Positions 1-9,353 of a stretch of 64,000 nt of DNA are shown piece after piece (the first letter of the stretch is position 1; every line of letters begins with the position of its first letter). The position numbers and the translations under genes are program-made. Source of the DNA: Sanghuangporus weigelae (lineage: Eukaryota; Basidiomycota; Agaricomycetes; Hymenochaetales; Hymenochaetaceae); contig CP137326.1 of NCBI GenBank assembly GCA_033182465.1, positions 558,001 through 622,000 of the forward strand, read 5' to 3'. The notes beneath the pieces are model-generated. The model did not search any database and was not told the origin of the DNA. It saw only the letters and a list, made by a program, of their open reading frames with translations.

Positions 1-309
1 ATGCTAAACGAGTTTTATGAAGACCAAACACACTGGGAAGGATTCACTGTATATTTAGCTCACGGATAATTCCTTCTCTCTGTCTTTATTATTGCTATTC
101 CTTATGGATAAATTATCACTACTGGATTTAGACTCCATTCGATCCGCTCGTTCTCATTTCTACTCGTCTCAGTCTCATTTGTTCACATTCTTTTTGTTCC
201 AAATGTGCATTTGTAAAATTTCATTGCCGTTCGAATCATTTCAAGTCATTCATGTCTGTATAGAATCCGTGCCTATCAATAACAATCGTGTCAATGAGAA
301 CGTGTCTGT

Positions 310-1166
310 GAATATGTGAGAGCCCTCCGCTGCCACCACGACCGCCTCCACCTCCGCCGCCAGCAATCCAGAAATCATTCTGCGCCTAACGCGCAAGTGT
401 CTAGTGATAATATCATAAACGTCGGTGTGTCGCTGATAACACTTCGTTCCAACAAAATAAATTAACCAAAATTCTTCAAAAAAGCCGCAAAGGAGCAGGA
501 AAATGTCGAGTGCCAAATAAAGCGAAACCAAGTGTCAAGGTGTGCGAACGGTAGAAAGTCGAAGTTGTTGATGAACGAAGAGTGATAACGAGTCATTTGT
601 GCGCGAGTTATCGTCTCGGCGCGAATGAATTTGTACGCCTCGGGGCGCAGAAATGTGAAAAAATCGAGTGCGGGTAGGATTACAATTGCTATGGAAAAAA
701 AAAAGAAATTCAGTACGAATGCAACAAAGGAATCGTAGAGAAAGAGACGCTCACCGATGATAAAGAAGATCATGAAAGTGCCATATGCAGACGCCCAGAG
801 GGCTTCGAAAAGCTCAAGCGATGATGCAGTAGGTCCCGCTTGTGCTGCTTTGCTCGTAGTTGACAGGAATGCTCGACTCCTCGGAAGGTGAGGACGAGGA
901 GGAGGCCGTCTCAGAGAAGAAAGTAGTGATGTCGGTGAACGCGTCCATTGATGTTGCAGAGCAGATGGTGAGTATGCAGGTACGTAAGGGTTTCGCAGAT
1001 GCACAAGAGTTGCTGCTTGCGACGGACGGAGTGGAAGGACTCGTTGACGTTGACAAAGTCTGGGGAGCACTGAAAAAGTGGCCACAGTGTGAGCTTTTAT
1101 ATACTTAAGAGTCCTTGTCAAGGGAAAATTGCCTGTCAACAATGCATAGGCAGAGACAATGTACAC
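310..1166 (-). CDS. possible small membrane protein with Gly-rich tail (unrecognised)
   Basis: I do not recognise this gene and the model is weak. On the minus strand an open stretch from 1166 ends in a hydrophobic segment (LWASAYGTFMIFFII). A good intron follows (66 nt, 754 down to 689, GTGAGC...CATAG). The next exon continues in frame with a second hydrophobic segment (AIVILPALDFFTF) and a polar stretch (RPEAYKFIRAETITRAQM). Further downstream, after a possible second intron ending near 389, an open stretch encodes a run of glycines (about 360-330). Two adjacent transmembrane segments split by an intron argue for a real two-pass membrane protein. The start is unclear: the upstream part rich in Arg, Ser and Pro may be noncoding. 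The Gly-rich tail may belong to the same gene or be chance. Confidence 0.3.
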
Positions 1167-2366
1167 GGATAGTGACTTCGAACCATTCCATTCTCCGCGG
1201 CAGTCTTATCCGCAAGATACTATGAGATCCAGCATCCGCCCTGGGCACCAACAATAGAGGCTCAAAGGCATGCCCTTGCGTCTTTGACGAGTCTCTGTAA
1301 TTGTGTCAACATTGATTGATCGACCCATGGTCAAGCCGTAGCACGGCATGCCTCCAGCCATGCTATCACAGCATCTTGATTCACAAACTCCGGTTGCTCA
1401 GTGAAAAGCATTCGTTACTGCAGCGTTCTTGACAATTAGCACGCGAGGAAGGAGAAATATAACGGGAATTTTAAGTGACAGACAATTGTCGCATGGCGGG
1501 ACAAAAAGAAATGTGATGCGATGAGAGTCACACTGTCGGGAAGGGATGGAGCATTGAGAGTAACACGGAACTGTGGTGGTGGTGAAGGTAGAACAATAAG
1601 GTGGATTCCCAGTCACGGTCCGGCAAGACGCGTTTCGCGCTGAGCAGCACGTGCCCGTCTTCATCATCAAGCAAATACCGTCCTATAGCGCCATTCATTC
1701 TTCATTCTTTATGTTCATTTTGTTTTAAAGAGACAAGAATTCAGCATAGCATTACGTAACTGTAAATACCATGTCATTGTCCGTAGCGTGACGAGACAAC
1801 TTGAAAAACCGTAATGGCTTCACAAAAATTTGCACAAGATTATATTCGCATATAGCATCGGCGGAACGGCATAGCATATAATCGTTCTGCCGATGCTATA
1901 TGCGATTATAATCTTGTGCAAATTTTTATGATGGGTTTATAAAAGACTACTGTAGTAGTCCAGTCTATTCAAGATGTTGATCTCGCCTACCATGTCAGAG
2001 GAACGGCATCCTTCGTCCTTGAAATTCGCGAAGTCGGCGCGATCGAATGTTGTTTCTTTCCGACTTTCTCTGTCATATCGAAAGATTTTGATTTGATAAA
2101 GGGCGATTAATCCCTCAGCTTTCGATGTTACATTAGTAGGTTTCCTCGTTCAGAGTCGTTCAAGCTCTCGTTGCGCCAAGTCACGGTCCAATGCCAACAG
2201 CATACGGGTGCCCGATCAACGCGGGAGCTATGCACCACAGGTCCGCGCGTCTTTGACAGCTTGGATTCCTCGTCCCGTCTCCCGCGTCCCCATCGTGCAA
2301 GTTTCAAGTTGAAACTCTCCCTGAAGATCGAGCACCTTTTAAAAGCGCATACCTCTACTTGCGAAG
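1167..2366. other. gene-free stretch with one hairpin
   Basis: No convincing coding sequence on either strand. The only clear structure is the inverted repeat at 1821-1930. The last few hundred bases should hold the promoter and 5' leader of the dehydrogenase gene that starts at 2367. Confidence 0.5.
1821..1930. repeat. near-perfect 47-bp inverted repeat (foldback)
   Basis: The left arm (1821-1867) and right arm (1884-1930) are reverse complements over 47 nt with three mismatches, around a 16-nt spacer (1868-1883). The arms carry the words gcacaagattat and gcatatagcatcgg. It lies outside any gene. It could be a foldback MITE remnant or the source of a hairpin RNA. I see no clear target-site duplication. 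Confidence 0.85.
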
Positions 2367-3799
2367 ATGGCCACCCTTCAAAACGACTTGCGAATCGTCA
2401 TGAGCTATCTGAGTAACTTTTGGCGATACAACGTCGAGGCGTTCCCGCCGAAATCGAAGTACAGCGTAGAGGACGTGCCCGATTTGACGGGACGCGTTGC
2501 GATTGTTACGGGCGGAAATGGTGGAATTGGGAAGGAAATCGTGAAGGTGTGTTTTTCAAGGATTGGGGAGGATGAGTGGCATGATGGCACTGATGAATAG
2601 TGACTCTGAAGGCTTTGTTGCGCAAGAACGCGAAGGTCTACATAGCGAGTCGGAATAAGGAGAAAGCCGACGCAGCGATCACCGAGCTGAAGAAAGAGAC
2701 AGAGAATGAAGCTCTCTTCTTGGAGCTGGACCTTGCAGACCTGAATTCTGTCAAGTGTGCCGTCGGACGGTTTCGGAGGTAGGTCACTTCTCAAACTCGG
2801 ATTGGCACAGTACTCATACAACCTTTTAGCCAAGAAACGGCGTTGCATTTCCTGTTCAACAATGGGTACGTCAAGCCCATCTCTGCAGTGTCGATGATAG
2901 AATTGTAATCTTGACTTCCTCTAGAGGTGTTATGTGGCCACCCATAGAAATGCTCACTGCACAGGGGTATGACCTGCAGTTCGGGACAAATGTCCTTGGT
3001 ACACGGATCTTCACATCTCTTCCAAATTCGACTCGCCATACTGATGCATCTTCTTGCTTAGGTCACTTCTATCTCACCAAACTCCTCCTACCGCAGCTAA
3101 CCGAGGGCTCAAAGTCTTCTCCAGAAGGGAAAGCACGCGTCGTAACAATCTCATCCATCGTACGACACCTTTCTCAAGGTGCCATCGACTATGAGACTCT
3201 GAAAGATGGACCAAAGCGCCGCAAATTCGGCACGATGGCGCTGTACAATCAGAGTAAATTAGTAAGGCTTTAACTCAGCCTACTGGTATATTGAACTTGC
3301 TGATTTATTTCCTTTCGTACGATAAAAAAGGGAGACGTGCTCCTTTCAAGAGAGTTTGCTAGGAGACTTGGAGATCAAGGGATCGTCTTCACAGGATGTG
3401 CACCAGGTACGTGTCTTCATCTCGCCTTCCGACGTCCTGAATACACTGGCAGTACACCAGACTGATCGGGAAACATAGGCATTCTGCAGACAGATCTACT
3501 CCGGCACGCAAACAGAGTAACCGCATGGATGATCGTACGTGCATTCTTCTTCCTCCCAGATTAACCAGAGAAGTAAAATATTGCATTCTTTATCGTAGAA
3601 AACGATATACATGTACGAACCCGAGCTTGGTGCGCTCACCCCTCTGTACGCCGGAACATCTCCAGAAACGCTGGACTCGAACGGTGCGTTCTTCGTACCT
3701 TGGGCACGTCGCACCGAGTCTGCCGGTCCGGGCTCGGACGACCCGCAGAAGGCAGAGGAATTGTGGAAATGGTTGGAGGAGCAGGTGAAGGATGTTTGA
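2367..3799 (+). CDS. short-chain dehydrogenase/reductase (retinol dehydrogenase/WWOX-like)
   Basis: Predicted NAD(P)H-dependent oxidoreductase of the classical SDR family. Eight exons: 2367-2546, 2612-2778, 2830-2865, 2925-2998, 3062-3261, 3331-3406, 3479-3534, 3599-3799. They give 329 residues in an unbroken frame. The Rossmann nucleotide-binding motif TGGNGGIG lies near residue 48. LDLADLNSV marks the strand that reads the adenosine, and NNG stands in for the usual NNAG. VTISSI supplies the catalytic Ser, and YNQSK is the YxxxK active-site pair. The start is the ATG directly before the family-typical N-terminal helix. The C-terminal TLYAGTSPE-like block ([18 protein letters not shown]) is typical of fungal members related to retinol dehydrogenases and WWOX. 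The substrate cannot be told from sequence. Exon 3 is only 36 nt. Confidence 0.9.
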
Positions 3800-5107
3800 T
3801 TGGGCCCCACTGTTCTCCCGTTCTCATGAAGTTTATGATCCTCTGGACTTCGGCGGATTTACTTTCTTTGCCGTCTTCTTTCTCGATTTGTTCAAAGGAT
3901 GGATTGCTACTTCTCCAACTTATGGGATAAGGATATGCAGAACTAACACAGCACCCTTAACTTTGCCATGTAATATATTGTCACTCACTTGCCTCTAACC
4001 GGTTGGCCTTCTACATCCAAATACAGTCAATCCTTCAATATCAAATTGGCAACCAAATCTAAACAGGTGGTAATCGGTATTATCGCATCTGTCCAAATCC
4101 GTGCATGCCTATACATACATGTCGTAACCAGTCCAATTCTAAATCCGTCCGAGTTGTCCATTCCATATGCATATAGTTCCGCTTCAGGCAGGTGAGTCGG
4201 GCGCGGTTGCTGCGGCAGTCTTTTGCCTTTCGTAATTCCTCGTGTGTCCCTGACGTCTGTCTCCAATCTTGTCCAGTTCCAATTGAGGTTATTTTCGAGT
4301 CACGCGTTTTATGTGCGTTTTCGTTTCACCATCGATGATCAGAGAGATGATCGAGGACAAAGATGGAAGGTGACAGAAATGGAAGGTGGGTGCTGAGAGG
4401 AGGCCGGCTAGGTCGATTCCTTGTCTTGGACTCATTCATCAAATCAAGAATATTGCGACGAAGCAAAGCGATCTTCAGGATTCAGCAAAAGTAATAATAC
4501 AAAGTCATATCGAACAATCGGACTAAAAAAAAAAGAAAAGAAACAACGTATGTAAGTACGACAAACAGCGGCGCATCTGCAGCGGCGCGAAGGACAAACA
4601 CGGAAGATATCAGAGGAGAGCTCGAAGATGGACAGCACAGGCATATGAAAGGATCACGCATACTACGAAGGGAAAAGAGAAAGCAACAGAAACTAAGAAA
4701 AATGATGTATTTTGTGTTTCGTCCAATCGGTTTATACAGACCAAGAACAGAACATCGGGACTTGCGCAAGGAGGTAAAGAATCAAGACACGACGGGCCGA
4801 AACAGTGCATTTGCAAGTCGTCATGAAACCTAACTGAGAAGCGGGAAGCGCCGGAAAAAATTGAAACGGAGCGGGGTATTATGGTTATGGTACATCGAAG
4901 AATCTGGGAAGAGCCAGAAATAACGAATCGTGTCTCGTGGTCATCGGAACGCACGAGTGAATAAGACGAAAAGTACGAGTCACACCAAAGAGAGCAGATC
5001 AGAAGATAGTGAAAGTACAAGGATCGACGGAAAACGAAAAGATAGAAAGAATTGGACTGAAATCGACCGCATGTATGCACTGACGGACCGTCAAAAACAC
5101 TGCCCAT
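3800..5107. other. intergenic, convergent 3' flanks
   Basis: Lies between the 3' ends of the dehydrogenase (+) and the MADS-box gene (-). It should hold both 3' UTRs. No coding signal, RNA gene or repeat was noticed. Confidence 0.5.
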
Positions 5108-6303
5108 TTACCTCCTATACGTTGGCTGCGGAGGAGCACCGCCCTGAGGCGGGCCCCAAGCCATACCAGGAGGAGGATAATAACCTGTTGGGGGCGCATT
5201 TGTGTACATCGGATACACTGGAGGCGCTGGATGTCCAGCTGCACCGTCCTGACCAGCGCTACCAGGCGCGGCACCATATGACGGCTGGCCCATAGATGGG
5301 ATACCCTGCGAAGGCGCTCCGGAATGCGCACTTGGAGTCGTTGGGCTTCGCGCTACACCAGCTTGACCGCTATTCGCGTTAGCCCCTTGCTTTGAAGCGC
5401 CGGATGTCCTTCGACGAGGAGCCCCACGTTTGTCAGCTTCAGCTTCGACGTCGTCGTGTGCATCGCGTTCACCATCAGCGTCTTCGCCAACTTGTCCTGA
5501 CACACCACCGGCACCACCGCCAATTGCGAGACCGCCAGGAACGTTGCGTTGGCCCATTGGCGGCGGCGGCATTCCTGAAACCGACTGATTTTGCCCGCCT
5601 GCACCTGCTTGAGTCTGCATTTGCTGAGGCGCGGGCCGGCCAAGGGGTGTACCAACGGGCATGTTTGACGGAAGTTGACCATGAGGAGCATTGAGACATG
5701 CTTGGATAAGGTTTTTGCCCTCTGGCTGGGTCACCAGCGGCTGCAGTTTCGCAGTAGTGAAAGTATAGACAAGGCCGGTTTCGGACACGACGAGCAAAAG
5801 CACTTGAGTGCCAGTGAGAGTAGAGAGTTCGTAAGCTTTCTTCATGATACCTGCGCGCGATGGAGGCGGTGTTGTTGCAGTCAGTGCATATGTTCACACG
5901 GTTCGAATATCCAGAAAAAAAAGGAAAATGATGGAAATAATGAGCGCGGCATGAACGACACCGACAGGCGTGCCGTGGACGCGTCGCGCGTGACGGAAGC
6001 ATTGTATAAGTATAGCCAGAAACGGCACTCACCAGCCTTCCGTTTCGAGAATGTAATGTGGCGCCGACTCTTGTCCTGGATGAACTCGATCTTAATTTTA
6101 CGACGACCAGCCTTCTTGTCCGATTTTCCGCTCTCTTCCTCCTCATCATCACCGGGGGACTCGGCGGCATCGTTGTCATTGACGAAGCCGTCGTCAGTCG
6201 CCGGCTGCTGTTGAATTGGAGCGCCTTGGGTGTCAGTTGCTTGCATAGTTGCGCGTGAACGTTTACGGGTGTTCGGGGAAGGGATCTGAGACTCGGCGGA
6301 CAT
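5108..6303 (-). CDS. MCM1: SRF-type MADS-box transcription factor (Mcm1 family)
   Basis: Two exons (6303-6033 and 5850-5108) encode 337 residues. The MADS box covers about residues 66-122: GRRKIKIEFIQDKSRRH, then TFSKRKAGIMKKAYELS and TGTQVLLLVVSETG, followed by the SAM-like extension VYTFTTAKLQPLV. The pattern is SRF/Mcm1 type, not MEF2 type. Such factors bind CArG-like boxes as dimers and recruit partner regulators (cell type, cell cycle and, in mushrooms, development). An acidic stretch (GDDEEEE) precedes the box, as in yeast Mcm1. The C-terminal half is disordered and rich in Gly, Pro and Gln. The single intron (182 nt, 5851-6032) cuts the box between KAG and IMKKAY and is about three times longer than its neighbours' introns. 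I chose the second in-frame Met (6303); an upstream Met at 6327 would add eight residues. Confidence 0.93.
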
Positions 6304-6763
6304 GAACTTGGACGTCGAGGTGAGCAATGCCGGAGCGTTCAGCTACGCGGCGGGGTCGACGGGCGACGAGGGTGGGATGTGTATGCTGCACGACGCGCGA
6401 CGCGAATCGTACGTAGCGTGATACTACTGCTTTGGTGCAGGCTGTCCACAAAGGGCAGTGGGGGTCTGAAGAGGAAGGTGCCCTTTCCTTCTTTTTGAAG
6501 TCGAATAAATATTTATTTTTCTCCCTTTGGACCGTTTGCTGACTAATCAAGACCCCTTTTTTGGCCCGGCCAATCACACTGCCTCATCGTGCCTAGAGCT
6601 TCTCATAGCGCTCGTTCCTTCCATCCCTTGATCCTTGCCGGTCCTCCTTCCTCTTCAGTCGGTCCTCGTAACGAACGTTGACGCTCTTCTCGCTCGTCGC
6701 TGTGTCCCGCGGTGTGCATCTTGCTCGCGCGTTGTCAGCGAGCTCTCAACCAGAAGGAGTAGT

Positions 6764-6783
6764 TGCGTCATGACCCCTAGGGG
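6764..6783. promoter_or_regulatory. bZIP-like site beside a back-to-back STRE pair
   Basis: TGCGTCA (reverse TGACGCA) at 6764-6770 is followed by CCCCT at 6774-6778 and AGGGG at 6779-6783. AGGGG/CCCCT is the stress response element core. The pair is about 460 bp upstream of the MADS-box start codon. Function is inferred only. Confidence 0.3.
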
Positions 6784-8303
6784 GAATCCGCAGTCGGATG
6801 CTCCCACGTGTCCCGATTCTGTTATCGGCCGCATCTTTCCGTATTAGGACCCTCAAACCTTGTTCGGGTCATGCGTCCCCAGCTGCCCGTCCTTCTCCCG
6901 CTCCCCACACTCAGTCCAGTCCTCTCTAATTCCCCTTCCGTGCACCGTGAGTCCTTCTCTTCAACCGGCCTTTCTGTCGAGGACGTCCGAATCTGAGATA
7001 ACTTTCTGTCGCCCATTGCCCTAGCCTAGCAACGCCAAAATCCGCGTCATCACCCCCCTTGCTGTTTTGGATTTGATCTCCACTCCGAATCGGGCGATGA
7101 CTCGTCCTGTATTAGCACATGTCGTAATTCTTTCGGCCAGATCGGACCCTAAAGCGGGGCACGCGTCGCCTCATATGGATACTTGACCCCTTATCTCCTC
7201 CTTCTTTTGGCGCCGCAGCCGGTGCTATTCATTTCCGTTCTGGACGCATTCAGTTTCTTTTCTTGGCCTGCTATGTACGTAAAAGTGAGTCAATGACCTG
7301 CTCAAGAGATTAGCCGATTTCGGTCGGAACCCAAATAAGGCACTTGTTATAGGTCCTTCCACAATTACTGATTTGATACGAATTAGCTAAAAGAAACGCT
7401 CGAATGATGAACAAGACAGGTATATTCTTTTCCCATAACAGTCGAGTTTGCAAAGTACACACTCAGGCAATCAGCTCAGAAAGGGTCATTTCCATTCAGC
7501 GCGATCCTATTTTTAAAACGCTAATTGCCTCCGTGGAAATCGGTCCTGGTCTCCGCTGACACGCGTACACGCGTATTTACACGCGGAGTCTGGATCGTCC
7601 CTTCCTGCTGCACCGCCTTGTTCTTCAATGGTCAGGTGAAGCATCGTATCGAGTGCTTCGATTCCTTGCTGCAATTGAAGCTAGGTAGTACGGATGGGAT
7701 TGAACGCAAATCTGTGAGTACCGCAACAGCCATAATATCAGTATGTACAGCGCAGAATATGTCTTCGCTTACCGAGGCACCGTTTGCAGTTTCCAGAATC
7801 CATTAGTCTACCAGAAGCGAGAAGATAAGATTCGTGAGCTTATGACGGGTCGGTGAATCATCTTGAGAAGACAAGGGGTTCGTACGACGTGACTGGAAAT
7901 TAATAACCCATTAACACTATGAGTTAAGTGAGTATCCCGTCCTCGAGGAGACTGGTAAGTTGCACTGGCGTACTAGTGTTTGGATGGCGAGCTAATCCGC
8001 ACCTGCGTTTACTTGCTTACAGCGGTGATGGTATGAATATAGGAAACGGAGTGGGAGAGAATTTCTAACTTGAATCAAAGAGTCGACGGCGACTTTATCC
8101 TTCTATGCCCTGAGAAGTGTCTAGACTGGTTGGAAGTCTCGTCTCGTAGGCCGTCGAACGTCAGTTCAAGGTACGCTTACTGGACCTTCAGCACTAAACC
8201 CGTCTTTCTCCGCCATCGTACAAATCTCACACTTTTCTTCTCGTCCCGCACCTTCGAAATCATCCTGGGAGTCGGTGTCTAGAGACTGAGCCTTTGGGCC
8301 GTT

Positions 8304-8370
8304 CCCGCCGGCAGGCGGGCGTTCATCCGGACTTTATGCCATGTTATATGGATAGTAACTGTATAACATG
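8304..8370. repeat. two small adjacent hairpins
   Basis: CCCGCC at 8304-8309 pairs with GGCGGG at 8314-8319 around a 4-nt loop. Some 20 nt on, CATGTTATA at 8340-8348 pairs with TATAACATG at 8362-8370. Both are perfect but short. No gene is nearby. Confidence 0.5.
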
Positions 8371-9242
8371 CCGTACTTACTGCGCCTTCTCTTCTCGATC
8401 TTTTGGATTTCTCTGATTCCTTCGCATGTTAATCCTTATCAAGCGCCCAGGAGCCTTAGAAGAACACCCCGAATTCGGCTGTCGGCGTCTTTCTGATTCA
8501 CTGGTGGACACTCGTTCTCCTGATGACTCTCCCTGGCGTTGAGGATTACTCAGCTATCTAACTTGGTGTTGTCTTAATGTACTGAGATTCAGTCGATAAA
8601 TTAATGTGTTTCCCATAATATAACATAACTTCTGACAGTACTACTGATTAACTTCTACAAATTTGAAGAGACAGGATAAGATTGGATGAGACGGAATGAG
8701 ATACAATTTGATCCATAAAAAGATGCAATTGAATTGAGCAATCGCCTGTGAAATACTTCCGATCAAAGACGGGGCCTCGACATCAGCGGTAATGCTTCCG
8801 TTGATAGATATCTTTGTCCTTCGATTAAAATTTTCCTTGCTGCGGTGATACGAGATTGGGAGGAGATTGATTATTCATCGGCTGTATACCCGCCTATATC
8901 CACATGTACGTCGCACCGAATCCATCAACATCAATATCAGATATTCAAAACAATCACTTTTTACATTCGAATTCATTTTTCACGAAAGAAAACATACAGA
9001 TGAGTACAGGAAGGCTAATTATTGCTTAAGAAACTAACTCAAAGCGCAAATTAGAAAGAACCAAGAGCAGAGCAAAGCAAGAAAGCAAGCCGAGGAAGAG
9101 AATCGGAAGGAAGCCGACGGACAAACACAGTTGATGGAGCTTCCACAACTGCCCAGCGACCCTTATAAAGGACACTGGGTGGCGCATCTGCGCTCTTTAC
9201 TCCTCCACAAGCATTCAACCCCAACTACTCGATAGATCTTGA

Positions 9243-9265
9243 CTACGTGGTACCAAACCACGTAG
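9243..9265. repeat. 9-bp hairpin in the 3' flank of the Red1-like gene
   Basis: CTACGTGGT (9243-9251) and ACCACGTAG (9257-9265) form a perfect stem around a 5-nt loop. It lies about 90 nt past the stop codon of the minus-strand gene ending at 9354, so it would fall in that gene's 3' UTR. The role is unknown. Confidence 0.55.
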
Positions 9266-9353
9266 CACGATTTCGCCTAAAGCCGGAAACTGCTGAGAAA
9301 GCATGAGGACACGAGTCACGACACAATGGAACAACCTAGACGACCTGTAAATC

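Larger units (their letters stand above)
6304..9353. other. 3-kb gene-free stretch upstream of the MADS-box gene
   Basis: No coding sequence with acceptable composition is seen on either strand. The part nearest the MADS-box gene (6590-7030) is pyrimidine-rich on the plus strand, so it is purine-rich in the direction of that gene's leader. It holds a palindromic double stress-element-like site at 6774-6783 next to a bZIP-like site, and two small hairpins at 8304-8319 and 8340-8370. It probably serves as a long promoter/leader for the MADS-box gene, plus the 3' flank of the Red1-like gene. Confidence 0.5.

Noticed and set aside
860-1108. 82-codon plus-strand open stretch with acidic N-terminus
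   Set aside because: Overlaps the minus-strand membrane-protein candidate; no start context, family feature or downstream exon found. Not excluded entirely, but weaker than the minus strand.
5895-5912. GGTTCGAAT resembling a tRNA B box
   Set aside because: It lies inside the MADS-box intron, without an A box or acceptor stem.
5675-6214. 179-codon plus-strand open stretch
   Set aside because: Antisense to the MADS-box gene and spans its intron; no recognisable motif.
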